From NCBI RefSeq assembly GCF_037975245.1, contig NC_092561.1, positions 10,291,001 to 10,355,000 of the forward strand: a stretch of 64,000 nucleotides of DNA. Direction: 5' to 3'. Below, in pieces: positions 27,333-40,796 of this stretch. Every line of letters starts with the position of its first letter. The first letter of the stretch is position 1. The DNA is from Apostichopus japonicus. Taxonomy: Eukaryota; Echinodermata; Holothuroidea; Aspidochirotida; Stichopodidae. A model generated the notes under the pieces. It did not search any database and had not been told where the DNA came from. It saw nothing but the letters and a program-made list of their open reading frames with translations. The position numbers and the translations under genes were made by a program.

Positions 27333-28570
27333 AGAATCTTATGTGACCTAGTATGACAATATATAGATAACATTCATGTGTTTGTGCTAGGGTAGAGGGA
27401 ATGGGGGGTGAGAGATCAACTGGGTGGCCTAGAATCTGTTGGATACACTATTGATAGAGACGATCATTCTCTGTGGTACAGTATCTCGCAGAAAAAGTCA
27501 TTTAAAAGTACCCTGAATTTAAACCAAAATGGAGAATCCTTTGTAGATGAAAACAGGTACATTAAGGTACTCTTTCTATCTGTCCACTTTCATCTGCCCG
27601 TTAAAGGAAATATAAACGGACAGTTATTTTTAGAATAAATTTCAGAGTCACATATAGGGTTACATATTGAGGTAATACTCGGTTTACGTACATCATAGTA
27701 ACTCTTTGTACTCAATAATTAGTTTCTGGCATTTAGACCAAACCTATTGATGATTTTTTATTGCAGCTGCGTACAGCCCAAATCTATCGGTGACCTCTCC
27801 TATAGTAAATTAAAGACACCCACCCACCCAGCTTGTACAGAGTACACCTATTGACTAGTCAACCTTCCATTACATTTCAATAGGGCAATTCCTCATCCAG
27901 GCACTTTGGCATATTCTTCACATACAAGATAGTATTAAGTTAGCATGTCTTCATGTGTTTGAAAAGAGACTTAGCAAATTGAAGGTTTAATAAACACTTA
28001 TTAAGTGTTAAAACACTTAATATTCGAATTAAGCTGGAACAATTGCCAAAATCAAACTTTAAAGGCTGTTTCATTGTGTGCAATGTGGTTGCATTACTAT
28101 TCACTCAGTATTATGGAGAAAAAAAATCCACTTTTCAAACTACAAACTTAATTAACTTTTATGATTACATCAACCATTTTGTGTCCCCGTTTTTATACCA
28201 CGTAGCTTCAATTCTACAAAAGCATGTCAACGAAATTTCTGAGTATGCAAACTTTACTGACCAATCATGACAAGATTGGCCATAATAACTGAATTATTTG
28301 GAATGGAATACTGCCGATGCAAGTCGACACTCCAAATATGCCTGTTACTGAGATACTTTCGAGAGCTGTGAATAGATATATACTTCAGAGGCCATATATT
28401 TCTCTACTAAACAACAAAATCACCGATCAAAGTTTTTGTAGGGTGCAAACATTGTCGCTGATTTTACCACTTAATCTCAGTTCGCATGTCGATGACTCCA
28501 TTGGAATGGTGTACTTTGATGTTTATTTATGGTAACTAAATATCACAAAGGTGGGAAATATTGAAAGGAC
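27333..28570. other. Non-coding interval
   Basis: No supported gene. A small AT-rich palindrome, ATTAAGTGTT-AA-AACACTTAAT, lies at 28000-28021. Confidence 0.5.
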
Positions 28571-28708
28571 ACCATTTGTGGGTGAAGGAGTGGGCACAGT
28601 TAGTGGGTGAAGGAGTGGGCATAGATAGTGGGTTAAGAGTGGGAGAATGGTCACAGTTAGTGGGTGAATATAGAGTGGGAGAGTGGCACACTTTAGTGGG
28701 TCAATAAG
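28571..28708. repeat. ~30-bp minisatellite (AGTGGGTGAAGGAGTGGGCA)
   Basis: About four to five variable units starting TAGTGGGT, the first two nearly identical and the later ones diverged with insertions. Confidence 0.8.
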
Positions 28709-29019
28709 GTGGATAGGTGTCCTGAACAGTGATGAACATGTACAGAACCTACAACAACCTTTTAAGCCTTTCTGAGTATCATCCAGATATATTTTAAATG
28801 GAAGGGGGGTCAGGGGAGTAGGGTAAGGGTGGATTGAGCAGGGTAACAACTTTCTTTGAGGTATCAGGTGGCTTAGGAGTAATCATCATGAGGTGGGTGC
28901 TTGTTTCTGTAGGTACTATGTAGTTAAGTACACACTAACAAACCCTTTCGATAAGTCAGTGTTGTTATATTTCAATGTCATTGTCCTTTTGCAATTCTCC
29001 AAGATATATACTTTCGGGC

Positions 29020-29387
29020 ATCATGATCATCCTGCATTAAACGAAACTTCACTGGAGATTGACTGTTCACCGTTCACCAAAGGAGTGTTAGCGCAGTGGT
29101 TAACGCCGGTGCCTTTCAATCATAAGGTCCCGAGTTCGAGTCACTCCAAGATTAATGTATGTGGTCCAGTTACAGAGTTGTTGACAATTGACAATTCATA
29201 ATCATGGCCCGCCTTAAATATGAATCTAAGAGATTGACTTCAGTCAGCTTGCGGCTTTGATATGCCAATGGTGGCTTCTTCGCGAGTTCCTGCTTGCAGG
29301 AGGATCGAAATACATATATACATATTTGATATATTATGATTGTACTGCCTTAAAGGAGACTTCACTGGAGACTGACTGTTCACCGTT
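29020..29387. repeat. 55-bp diverged direct repeats bracketing SINE B copy 1
   Basis: 29020-29074 and 29333-29387 align without gaps over most of their length. Both contain ACTTCACTGGAGA(T/C)TGACTG followed by TTCACCGTT. They are 313 bases apart and lie 7 bases before and 27 bases after the SINE. Far too long for a retroposon target duplication, so a local duplication predates or accompanies the SINE. Confidence 0.75.
29082..29305 (+). mobile_element. SINE B copy 1, tRNA-derived, 224 bp
   Basis: The tRNA-like head begins GGAGTGTTAGCGCAGTGGTT (A box) and has AGTTCGAGTC (B box); its first six bases pair with CACTCC at the head's end. The body ATTAATGTATGTGGTCCAGT, TACAGAGTTGTTGACAATTG and ACTTCAGTCAGCTTGCGGCT, ending GCTTCTTCGCGAGTTCCTGC, is shared with copies at 40.0 and 47.1 kb. 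The tail is a weak (TA/TACA) tract. The parent tRNA is not clear; the TAGCGCAGTGG and TCATAAGGTC strings recall tRNA-Met. Confidence 0.85.
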
Positions 29388-32300
29388 AATATCATACCAC
29401 AAACTTCAGTACATTGCTTTAAGAAGCTACTACCGCTTTAAAATGAAACCCGACAGACAGTGACAATAATGCAGACAACACCAAGAGAAGAATGAGAACA
29501 GTTTGCCTTGAGGGGAAAAAATATTAGACCTTAATAGAAGGAGATCAATGTTGGTACAAGAGAACAATAGCGAGACAGCATTCCACAAGAGATTTGATAA
29601 AGAGAGAGGGGGGAGAGAGTGCTCCGCTGACAAGAGACAGATTAAAGCTTTCGATTGTTGACCAAGAATGATCAATTGAGCTAATATACGTATCCCTTTA
29701 ACAATGCATCACATTCCCACACTCTACCATGTTTGAGGGATGGGAGAGAAGAATAGGAAATGTTTGCCTAGAAGAAACTGAGATGAAAAGTTCAGTGATT
29801 GCTGTGAGAAGCAACGAGGGGAGGGACCGTTAAGATGATGGGGACGAAGGTGGTGTATGAACCTTAGATGATAACTAACCAGAAATGAGGCAGGTTAGTA
29901 CTCCTCATTGAAACTGCCAATTCTACAATTCTACTGGCCACTATCTTGAAACTTTCTAATTATTCCATGGATGGAACTCAATGAGAATACATTTTCAAAA
30001 GGGCCCCCCCCCCCCACAAACATCGACATGTTGAAGCCCCTGCCTATCACACTCAACACACAATATCTGCGAGAAATCCACTGACTCAATATGAATATCA
30101 CCATGGAAATGTAATTTAGCTTTATGAAATGAGCTGCCAATAAACTTATCAAACTAAAGTCACAACACTTCTGGTACTGCTTCCAAATGTTGGCTGAAAA
30201 ATCTTACAATAGCTGAGATTAGTTGGAACATGTATCTCCTGAGATTACAGGGAGGCTGGGCCATTTTCTTGACCTATTTATATTTATATCTCTTCTCGTT
30301 TTTGCTTTCCTTTTTTTTTTTTTGGCTCTTTCAGAGTTCACTTCCTTATGTGTTATTTCTGGTTATTTCTTTTATAATGCTCGTTGTTACACATTCTTGT
30401 GAAGAATCAAATGAAGATCGACTGGTAACCTCAACCGACAAGAATTTACCCCCCCCAAAAAAAACACTTTTTGGATCTGCACTTAATTAATTCTCACTTG
30501 AGAGCAAATTTATATCTTAAGTCACAAACAAAATCAATTCTCCGATACAACATCCCTTACCTTATTCCCTCCACCTTCTCATTCCCCAGCCCACATACCA
30601 ACATTGACCAACCAGCTCTTCCCTAATGCAGCTACAGACTGTTAATCGTGACAAATTAAGCTAGTTCTATTCACATTTTTGCGGCCCGGACTATATCCCT
30701 CTCAGCATTTAATAACCGATTATTTTGGAACATAGTAAATCATCTATGCCAAACTTTAAATCTCTGAGAAATGGTAATCAACTTCTGAATATTTCAAACA
30801 TTGTCCTGTCTAAACTGCAGGGCAATGAGCACAAAGAGATGGGTCATATCTTCCAATTGAGCAAACATTTAACTTTCTTCTAGAAGAGACCAGCCAACAT
30901 TCTCTTCGAAATCCTCCGAATCACTAAACAGTCACCAGTGATTTAATTACACCGTTCCTCCTGTCTAGCAGACCCTTAAAAAGAAATATTTCGGAGGATC
31001 TTTTCCGAGAATAGAGGATCGAGATTGGATTTGTTACTTGAAGCGGAATGAATGGGCTTCAACAAACTTGTTTCAATGTTTTCTTTTAAGACCTACATCA
31101 CATGACTAGTTCCTCTCAATGGACATAGGTAAGAAGCCCTCAAAGGTGGATCAAGAAAAAAAAGAGTCAAATAGTTGCTAAGGAACATAATGAGGAGCCT
31201 TACTCAGCCACCCATGGAGGAGGGAGGACATCAGAAATTCTTTCTAATTTTCCCTCCACCCAACCTCCAGATCTTGTACTTTTTTGTGACTAGTAAAGCC
31301 ATGGTTTATATGATTAGGGGCCTGCTACCCTCTTAATCCTCCTCACAGACAATGAAACTGGCTCTGAGGGCCAATTTATACTCAAGAGCCTCAAAAGGAA
31401 GAGATAAAACCCTGTCCCATTGAGAAGTATTCTTCGGTTAATCAGGAAAATGATCGTCTCTCTTTGTGCCGCGTACGTTGTGGTGACAACATCGGGATGA
31501 CTTGAAGGAAGATTAACATTTTAACTGGGGATAAAGTGTCCTGGGCTGCCCCCCACCCCACCCCCCCATCCCCAAATTGTAGCATTGCTAAAGATTGCTA
31601 GCCGTCTTCCAAAGTGTTACAAGCTAATTTATAAATAAGATATATGCTAGCTTGAGTAATGTTTCAGAATGGCAGTTTGAAATATTTGCTGAAAGTTTGA
31701 TCCTGCAAGACCATTTCACTGAATTTTAGCATGTTTATATGAGCTACTGATGATATTTAATGCTAACCAGGTTAGATGGGAAATAGGGGAGTGAGATTGG
31801 CTGGCGAGGGGAGGGGGAGGGACGGTATTACAGCATTTAGGAATTAACTTCACCTTAGGTTCAAAAACCTCACTACAGAGGCCTCCATTGGTTGTCAGGC
31901 AAAACTGTGGCCGAGCATTTCTCGTAGAGAACTTACTTCCCCAATAAATAAATACTGTTATCTTCTGTCAAGAATGACCCTTCTCAGTTGTGTATTATTG
32001 TGCAGTAGATAGCTCAAAGAGTGTAGCTGCTAGCGAGTCTCATTGCTAGGCCACACTTTAAACCCACCAGTTCCCATCATCCTTTTATGTCGGGTCGCCG
32101 CCGCAATTAAACAATTTAACAATTACGAGAGAGATCACTCGCAGCAAAGAATGGATCTCCAGGTATTGCTCCCACAATGCATTGCAAGAACAGAGGACTT
32201 GAGCAAACGTTTTAAGTGCTGTTTACAGACTAATTACCTGTTCTTCTTTCACAAGTTTCTCGACTAAACATGGCTGGGGAGACTTCTGTTTAGAGGAGGA

Positions 32301-32499
32301 GGAGGAGGAGTAGGGTTTATGTAAAGAGAAACTGGGTATTAAGTGCAACCATTGATCAAACACATCCACATACCATCATCCAGTTACAACTGCAGCCTCC
32401 AGCTGTTTGAGGTAATGTTTGGCTGTGACAAGATAGACTGCAAAAACCAACATTCTTTGATTCCCAGGAGACCAATAGACTTGAGGGAGAAATCATGGA
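29388..32499. other. Non-coding interval
   Basis: About 3.1 kb without a supported gene. It holds a C12 run at 30004-30015, a T run at 30310-30321 and C-rich DNA at 31549-31569. The Leu/Phe-rich frame at 30230-30490 has a hydrophobic stretch but no family resemblance. Otherwise I see nothing. Confidence 0.45.
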
Positions 32500-32815
32500 C
32501 AAGACCAGGGAGCTGACATGGTTCAGGCCAGCAGGGGGGGGGGTGGGGATGCAAAGGATTAGGCCAGGGAGCTGTCATGAGTCAGGCCAGTGAGCAGTTA
32601 GGGACATGACCAGGGAACTGCCACTGGTTAGGTTGGGGAGCTGTAGAGGGTCAACCAGGGGGCAATGGGATAAGTTTAAAGAGCTGCCGCGAACCAACTC
32701 AAAGCTATACCATGGATCAGGAGAGCTATAGAAGATCATACCAAGATGCTACCACGGATCAGATCAGGAATCTGCCATGAATGACACCAGATTGTTACCA
32801 AGGATCAAATCTAGA
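32500..32815. repeat. Decayed ~35-50-bp tandem repeat
   Basis: A series of similar segments: GACCAGGGAGCTGACATGGT, GGCCAGGGAGCTGTCATGAG, GACCAGGGAACTGCCACTGG, GTTGGGGAGCTGTAGAGGGT, then AAGAGCTGCCGCGAACCA, AGAGCTATAGAAGATCAT, AGATGCTACCACGGATCA, GGAATCTGCCATGAATGA and AGATTGTTACCAAGGATCA. Similarity declines from left to right, as in an array that has stopped homogenising. Confidence 0.65.
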
Positions 32816-35800
32816 ATAATAATTTATATACTAGGCGTTCCTGCTCTGCAATCTGGAAAAGATTACCGAAGCAAGCATGTGTCCACCTGAAAACGAAAGT
32901 ACAGCAATCATATCACGAATCACAAGTCAATGCCTTCACTTTGACTGACACTGACAATCTAGTCTTCTAAATAGCAAGAAGAATTTCTGGAATGCTTGAA
33001 ATTCTAAATGACACCCTACCTAAAAAATATCCCACTTTCCTTTTAATTCACTTCCTCTAAACTAAGGAATTTGTGGCAAATATGCCAAAAGCAAACATTC
33101 TAGGGACAAGGCTATAGTGTCATATCAAATCAATTACCACCTGGACATCTTCCCCTCACCCTCCTTACTTTCTCCCATCCAATCCCCTCCCCCCCCCCAG
33201 CGGTAACAAGAGCTGGGTGGGGCTCTTGGGGAAATATGTCAAATGGAAGACGTCATTGTTCCTGGAGCATATTATGAAAATAAGAGTAAGTTAGTATTTA
33301 TTGTTGCATTGACATTGTATGAACACCCAACAATGTGGGAAACTACAAGGTAATATGCAAAGAAGCCAACCCTTCCACCCTTCCCCACAAAAAAAAAACA
33401 TGTGGTAGGACCCAAATCTATAGGGAGTTGGGATAGAGTGCAGTCTGGAAGTAAGATATACACATATTCTTGGCTGAAGGTGGAGGAGACATGCCCCCTT
33501 TGCCCACCTGTCCCTCCACTCCTCCTCCATCCCCTCCCTCCCAACAGATGATTCCCATGTCTCAATAAACAGATATCTGTGCGTATTAGGTTCTACAAAA
33601 AACTGGTCGAAACTTCCGCTGCAATGAGCTCAAAATAGATTTTTCTTTACAAAGGACAGAATTTCACACCGCCAAGTGCAAGCAGATCGTCAAGTCAATT
33701 GTTCAAAGGTAACAATAGAACAATATTGCAGAACTGTGCACGAAGGAATGCACTGCTATATATATATATAGTCAACACCCCCATATATATACCAATTTCA
33801 TAAAGGATAGGAATGCCTGGCAATACAAAATGGCAGTGCTAATTGTTCTAGAAAGAATTCTCCAAGTGACATATCTTGGCACTAAAAGTGAAGGAGGGGC
33901 AGGGGGGAGGGGATAACAACTCCAAGGGAAGGGGACTTGGTTGGTAGTTGCATGAGCAAAACATGGCAATGGGACATTCACACAATAGTCATCAGAACTC
34001 CATGAGGGATGAACAACCTAACATTGGGAATAGAAGTTAGCAAACATTACAGCAAAGCAAGGAACTGACAGCACTAGTTACTCTATCTCCAGCCTCTGCA
34101 CCGCCCCCCCCCCCCCACCCACCCCTATATTCCAATACTAGACAAAGAGAACACAAGGAAAATGTGAACTTCAAATGGAAGAAAAGCTGAACTTTTAATT
34201 TAGGATGTTTCAAAAGGCAATTATTTAACCAATGTGGTAGATTGTTTTCAAATATGATGAGAATTAGACAACCAGTGGCAGTGAAAAACATTTGGAAGTG
34301 GGTTGGGTTAGGTTGGGGGAGGGCACAGCTAAATTAGAGCATTATTTGGGGGAGCAGAATGGGTGTAATGTAAGATCGCACCAGACATGCCAGCAGAGGT
34401 GTGGAAGCCATGTTGGCGTGGGGCTCCTGAAGCCTTGCAATTTTGCATCAACTAACTGTGGAACTAATATATCAGTTAGATATCAGCAGAATTTTAGAGG
34501 TAGATGCCAGTAAATTACAGTCAGTAGAAGTCTAGAGAGGTAGGGGCAGGGGGCAGGGGAGGTGTGTGCCCCCTCACCCCTTGGAGATGCTCATATTACA
34601 GAGGTGAGGTACTACTGAACTCTATACCGTCTGGTGAAAATAATTGCTATAGATTTAAAGCATTTCTTCATGTGACAGCATTTTGAATGTTTCTGTTCCT
34701 TGGCATTCGTCATTTGTATTCACAACTACCATAATATGAGCAAGACAGGCTGTAATGAAACATTGGTTCCATCAAGAGATGTCTCCTATTAATTTGAAGG
34801 ATCATCACTATTTCCCCCTCCCCCTCCCCTCTCCTCCCCTTAATGTTCTAGAAACTCAAATAATGTTTACGCATGCTCAAACTTCAAAAGGCATTTTACC
34901 ACATCCTCAAAGATATATTTCCTCCCTAAAACATTTATTTGTCAGAACTCTTCCAGTGGTTTTCACTGCATCAGGGGCGACATTAATCTCCTTGTGCCCA
35001 TGTTGTCTGGACATTTTCAGGTCATTAACAGGTAACAAGACATCACTTAGAAGCAAGATGGTTTGTATAAGGAAGCTAAAGAGGTAGCCATGGTTACCAA
35101 GATGGGACAAAGGGACTGAACAGTGGAAGCTGGTAAATGTGGCACATGCATGGTTGGAAAGCAGAACACCAACAAGGCAGAGAGAGGGGGCTTGGAACAG
35201 ATCAAATCTCTTGGATTCACTCATTCATCTCACCAGCTGTTTCAATTCGGGAAATCAGTCTAATCAGGGATAAAAATGCAGGGAGACATATATATGCATA
35301 TATCTCACATTACAGCAGAAAAGCCAAGTTGTGTGTATAGAAGTCCCGAGGGAGGTAAATAAAAATTCACCCTTGGGTAGGTTCTGCAGAAAGTCTCAGA
35401 TACGATCATATTTAACACCGCAATTACACCATCGTACTTAAATATGTTCAACAGATGGGGAAACACAAAAACATTAATTGACTTTCACTAACAGTTCTTC
35501 ATTGTTCGCTCTCTCACAGCCAGCCCTAAAGCTTGTTAACTAAGAATGACATGTTGCTGGAGTTTAGAATGACAGGCATTTTTTCTGTGTGTGGGTGTGT
35601 GTGTGTGTGAAACATGAACCTCTTTTTTTTAGGTTAATAAAATGATATACCAGCATTATTTTCTGTTCAAGTTCAACATATATTGGAGGAAAGATAATTT
35701 ATGGCTAACATTTGCTGGAACTTCAGACTATTGTCAGACATGTTTCTAATGTTCTGCTGGTTGGCAACAATGTCTTAGACAGGTTCAACCTATGATTGAA

Positions 35801-37190
35801 CTTAAACTAGAATGATCCAACAAAGGGCAACAGTATTGTCAGCTTCACATTTTTCTTTTCTTTTTGTTTTGCAGGGAATTGCTACTTATAGTGATAAATT
35901 GCCAACAATTTCATCATTTCACAAGTTACATTATTTGCATGTAACCACCTCTGTCCAGAGAAAATAATGAATCAAGAAAGAAGAAAAAAGAAGAACATAT
36001 TGCAACTTTATGCACATGTGACTCTGTGATGTCAGTTTTGGACTTGCTCAAGTCTTTTTGTTATGATTCACTCAGATAATTTCACTGTTTCATTACATTT
36101 ACAAATCATTCGACTCAAACATTCTTACCAAAGTAAGTAACATGTTAGATAATAACTGAGATTAACTTCCACACTTTTTCATTGGAAATGGTTGCTATAA
36201 TCCATTCTGCACAGCACAACATTCACTGATGATTCTCAGGTAAACATTTGAAGTATTAAAAACCCCTTTTCACAGCCCTGGATGACATTCAACATCATCA
36301 GCACCAGTGGCAGCAGTTTGGTTAATGTCTCTCCTCCTCCTACTAACAGTCAGTGCACTCTAACCTCAGGCTTATCCCATCAGCAAACCCATTGCCTAAA
36401 ACCATCACCTTATCACACATGACATTTGCTTTATATATCCCTTGTTGTTGTTTTCCTTTTCTTATAATTTTCTTCTTATCTCTGACTCATTGCTTGAATA
36501 CAAAGATTAACTCCCAGGGATCACCTCTGTTCCCTTCTCTCTCCCTTACTTAAAAAACCATACAAGCTATTGCACCACTAAATTCTAAATTCCATCCTCT
36601 TAATTAACAATAACATGTTTGTATTTACTCTCTTCCTTTACTTTAGAGCCATAAACAAAGCTGGAAGGGCTCTGTTCTCTGTAACCCTCACCAGCAATCT
36701 CTTTACTTTTCATCCTTTTTACTCAACTTGGGGGTCTCTGTTTCAACTAATCCAACCACAGCTTTTAGAGAGAATTTTATCAAGTTCATCCCTTTCACTG
36801 GTATTATATAAGTCTGAGAAACAGGTTTAAAGTATTCAATAATGCATCAGAGGTGTCAAGTGAGTTCAACAAACCATGTAGGCTTTATTTGGTAACTTAA
36901 ATGGTCTTTCTGACACCCTGTTTTAGAGATTAAAGGTTTGTATTTAACATTGAAACCTTTCATGATCTTCTTACCCAATATGTACAGTTTGATGTGACAC
37001 TTTGGTGGTGAAGAGGCAAATACGATCAACATGGCTCAACATGGCTAGGTTATGTAAAGTTCACATCTCAATTTATTGCCTTTAAAATATCATTTAGTTC
37101 CAAAATTTAGTATGCTAAATTTACTCAAAGCTTCAAATACTGAACTTAAATTTCTGAAACTGTACTCTGGATGTAAGAGCCAGAGTCATT

Positions 37191-37312
37191 TAGCCTCTGA
37201 AGAAGATTCTGCTACGGTCAAAACATCAGGCCAACTTAATTTTACACATTCTCTTTACACAGGCTCTAGTGGATAAGCAGTTTGCTAACAATTTTATTTT
37301 ATTTTGATTGCC
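37191..37312 (+). repeat. Dispersed repeat with GAAGAAGATYCTGCT motif, copy 1
   Basis: The stretch AGCCTCTGAAGAAGATTCTG, then GTCAAAACATCAGGCCAACTT, TTACACAGGCTCTAGTGG and GCAGTTTGCTAACAATTTTA matches the insert at 45628-45761. Both end in a (TTTTA)n-like tail. In the other copy the motif is a palindrome (GATCCTGCTAGGATC) followed by GAAACGTC. Similar 'GAAGAAG..gaaacgtc' strings are widespread in animal retroelement tails, but I cannot assign the family. Confidence 0.7.
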
Positions 37313-39907
37313 ATTCAGAAGTTGACAAATTAACTTGACATAAAATGCAGTCTCATTGAGCAAGAAATGCTTAAGCATGTGGCAAACGAATTTTCTATAC
37401 AGAAAAGTAATGGAGCATGAAATGGCCATTATTTGACTTTTTTTCTGGCAAAATCTGCTGGCAACATTGATGATCTTTATGAATTATGACAAATTGATAA
37501 TATGAATCTACAATAGACAGACTTTTGCCACATGTGCTTATAGCCATATGCACTGAGACGATAAGTCGTGAATGGGGGATCTGTGGTAAGGCTTATTATG
37601 GGTAACGGCTAACTCAACCGACTAGATGAATGATAGGTTACCATAGCAACACTGTTACTATGAGAGACAGATTTTGAAAATCAACTGATTGGCTGGTTTA
37701 GCAGATGGAGACACTTTGCAGTTCAAACTTGGGAAGCATAACTACTACATACCTTGTTAGTCACATAACCTCTCATTGGACTGTGGTTGGTCATCAATAT
37801 TTTGTTTCCTATCTGTCCAGGCTGTATAGTTCCATATTGACGTTTCTCAGACACAAGATAATTGTCTAGGCTGCATTACAAAGCATTGTGACTTACACAG
37901 CAACTAGTCAACAAAAGAGATTAGGATTTAGCTTAAATTGATCAGACCTTATAACTCAGGTAACAATGACCTTCAAGGAGGTGGTTTACCCCACCTAACA
38001 CCCCCACCTCACCCTCTCTGCACTCTCTCAAAGTTACTCAAAGAATTAAGTAACAATTTGCCGCCACAAAGCCAATCAGTATCCATTGTTTCAAAATCAA
38101 TCTTTAAGTATGCAGAAAGTGTGTGAATCACCGGCAGGGTGTTTCACAGACATTCTTAAAGTCTTTACCGAGGCGAGCCACACAGGTTAAGACATTCTCT
38201 AACTTATGGTACACAGCTTCCTTGAATGGCATTTCAATTTTTATTCTCATTGAAGTCTTCTTTATGACATAATCTTTCCACCAAGACATTATTTATACTA
38301 AGGAGGAAAATTGAGGGGAGGGGGAAGCTAGGTACAAAGGAGGCATTTTCAAAACTTGGTAGTGGGGTAGGGAAGAAAGGCAAAAGCTTGCATTATTTCT
38401 TACTTCCATGCAAAAGGCATTGCTATTTTACATGTAGGCTAATTCAAGTTCTGTAGATGCAGTTTGTGTGTGAAGTGGCAGATCCTTCTTGTAGTTATAT
38501 TTTAGGATTAAAGAAACTAGAATAAAATGGAACAGTCAGTCGTAGGATATGAAAATTAAAGTAGATTATTTACATGAATTGAAGGATTCTATAAGATATG
38601 CGATGGCAATGCTCTCACTATTTCATTGACTTTTCTTTTCTATTCCCACCTTTCTTCCCTTCAAATTTTAACGAATTTGGCGAGCAATTAAAATCTGGTT
38701 CAATGTAGATGTACTACTTTAAAGGAAAAAGAATAATTTGAAATAATCTGATCTTTCCATAGCTTACACTGCTCCCCCCTATGGTAGATTTTATGGATAG
38801 TTTGACTAGTCAAGCTGTTACAGTTATGTCTGTTTAAACTCATATGCTTTGTATATTAGAAATGCAAGAAACAGCCAATAATCCATTCTGTATGAATTGG
38901 AGTCAATGACAGCAAGATGTGTAGGGGATCTATCCCTGTTTAGCCCCCTTACAAAGGTTGGAATAATTTTGGGACAAACCAATAATGAAAAGGGATAAAT
39001 TTTAATTGGGTAGGCCAAAAAGGAGAAAAAAAATAGACAGTAAATTTCAACACTGAGATGGAAGCAGTGAAAAATGATAAGAGGGAAAAAAGGACAATGC
39101 TGAGGATAGATTGCTATCAGCCGGGAGGGAGGGAGGGGGAGGCTGCCCCAGACAGGGGGAAAGGGAGAGGGGGAGGGAGGAAGGAGGAAAGGGGAAGTTG
39201 TATCTACTATCCATTGACAGTTGGGGAGCAGTTATACCTTCACCCCTCCCAGATAATGTTCTAGATTCTCTACATGTACCCTGTATGAATTAAAGGTCAG
39301 GACAGCACTTTACTGTTAACTGTCTGGGAATGAAAGTTCAAGTTTCGGAAAGTGACTCATGACGGTGCTAGATTGTGTAAAAGTGCAACCTCAATGGCAC
39401 AAAAAAACGGAAAAAAAAAAGGAAAAGAAAAGAAATATAGTACAAGCCAAAATAGTTGTTAAAAAGTCTACAGAAGCATATAATAGAAGAGATTTCACAG
39501 TTGGCTTAACCATTAGAGTGACAAAGACATTGTAATTCTGTGCAGAGGGTATTTCACACAAGTAGCTGGGAATAGGCACCTATCATACACAAGCTCAGCA
39601 GGACTTCTATTAGTATCGAGCACCCTTGAAGACACACCACTTCTTCCCATGTGAGGATTTCCAGTTTTTCCATTTTCTAACAAAGTTGTGTGAATATTTT
39701 TCATAAGGATTTTAAGCTACAGCTATTATCACCATTTTTTTTTGCCATTAAATATGAGCAAGTGACACTTGGTACAGTCTAGATGTATCTTGGGTTTTCT
39801 GGGAAAACTATGGATTTGGTGTTTTAAAAAAAAAAATGATTTAGAATGATGGAAACGGGACACAAAATTCTCTGTTAGATTTTGGAGTGCCTTACGTTAG
39901 ATTAACA

Positions 39908-39934
39908 TGTATGTATGTATGTATGTATTTTAGA
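39908..39934. repeat. (GTAT)n tract at the tail of SINE B copy 2
   Basis: Five to six GTAT units. On the minus strand this is an ATAC-repeat tail immediately after the SINE 3' end. Confidence 0.85.
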
Positions 39935-40151
39935 TCCCCAGGAACTTGCGACGAAGCCTCATTGGCTAATCAAAGCAGCAAGCTGACCAAAGTCAGTCTC
40001 TTACATTCATATTTAACGTTCATGATTATGAATTGTCAATTGTCAACAACTCTGTAACTGGACGACATACATGTACATTAACCTTGGAGTGACTCGAACC
40101 GGGGACCTTATGATTGGAAGGCACCGGCGTTAACCACTGAGCTAACACTAC
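39935..40151 (-). mobile_element. SINE B copy 2, 217 bp
   Basis: On the minus strand it starts GTAGTGTTAGCTCAGTGGTT (A box), then GGTTCGAGTCACTCC (B box and acceptor), and shares the whole body with copies 1 and 3, ending GAGGCTTCGTCGCAAGTTCC. It is followed by an (ATAC)n tail. Confidence 0.85.
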
Positions 40152-40652
40152 ATGTGTAAAGATCTCAGGCAGAAAACCCAAGATGTATAAACAGCTAACC
40201 GGCATAGAAGGTTTTTTTTTATCTTCCGTCAATCCTTAGGAAACCTAAGTGATTAGTATCAGGCTTCGCAGGCAATTGAAGACTAAACAAAACAAAGACA
40301 AAAAGACTCGGCCCATCATTAATGATCCACTAATTAATGATCCACTAAACTGTACATGGTTAGATATCCCGAGGCTTTCAAAACTCTGTCAATATGAATG
40401 GATATTATTTTACGTTTGCAGAAACTTGACTTGATGTATTCTAGGAGGCCAATTTACGGTGATTTTTTCAATGGTGTGATATAATGGTAAAAAAAAAACA
40501 AAAAAATATGAAATACAAATTTCAGAATGGCCAAAAAACAAAATCATTCATTATACTGTTCCTGACTCCCTGTCCCAAGAAACTTTGAATTCATATCAAT
40601 GTGACTTATCCATATCACTATGGAGTCTGTATGTGTTTAAGGAATGGAAGAG
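40152..40652. other. Non-coding interval
   Basis: AT-rich, no gene recognised. A 13-base direct repeat (TTAATGATCCACT) occurs twice in tandem at 40318-40347. Confidence 0.5.
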
Positions 40653-40796
40653 TAAGGGGAGATTAAGGGAAGAGGGAATGTGAGGGGAGAGGGTGGGGAG
40701 AGGGAATTTGAGGGGAGAGGGTGGGGAGAGGGAATTTGAGGGGAGAGGGTGGGGAGAGGGTGGGGAGAGGGAATTTGAGGGGAGAGGGGGGAAGAG
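40653..40796. repeat. ~27-28-bp GA-rich minisatellite
   Basis: Units GAGGGAATTTGAGGGGAGAG plus GGTGGGGA, about four to five copies, one with an extra 11-base GGTGGGGAGAG block. Minus-strand Pro/Ser/Leu frames here are repeat read-outs. Confidence 0.85.

Larger units (their letters stand above)
32816..39934. other. Non-coding interval
   Basis: About 7.1 kb without a supported gene. It holds a short (TA)n at 33760-33772, a C13 run at 34104-34116, a (GT)n patch at 35588-35610 and G-rich DNA near 39120-39200. A repeat fragment at 37191-37312 is listed separately. Nothing else seen; the sequence could be intronic or intergenic. Confidence 0.4.

Noticed and set aside
26786-27373. 195-residue Pro/Ser-rich frame on the minus strand
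   Set aside because: Its core is the GA-rich minisatellite read in reverse; the ends show no family.
28893-29201. 102-residue frame, and the 68-residue minus-strand frame at 40026-40232 with the same peptide
   Set aside because: The shared peptide (VLAQWLTPVP...) is SINE B read through its tRNA head; the similarity is due to the repeat, not a protein family.
34971-34995. CAGGGGCGACATTAATCTCC resembling the 17.5-kb hAT end
   Set aside because: Only the first eight bases match well, there is no G tract after it and no partner end.
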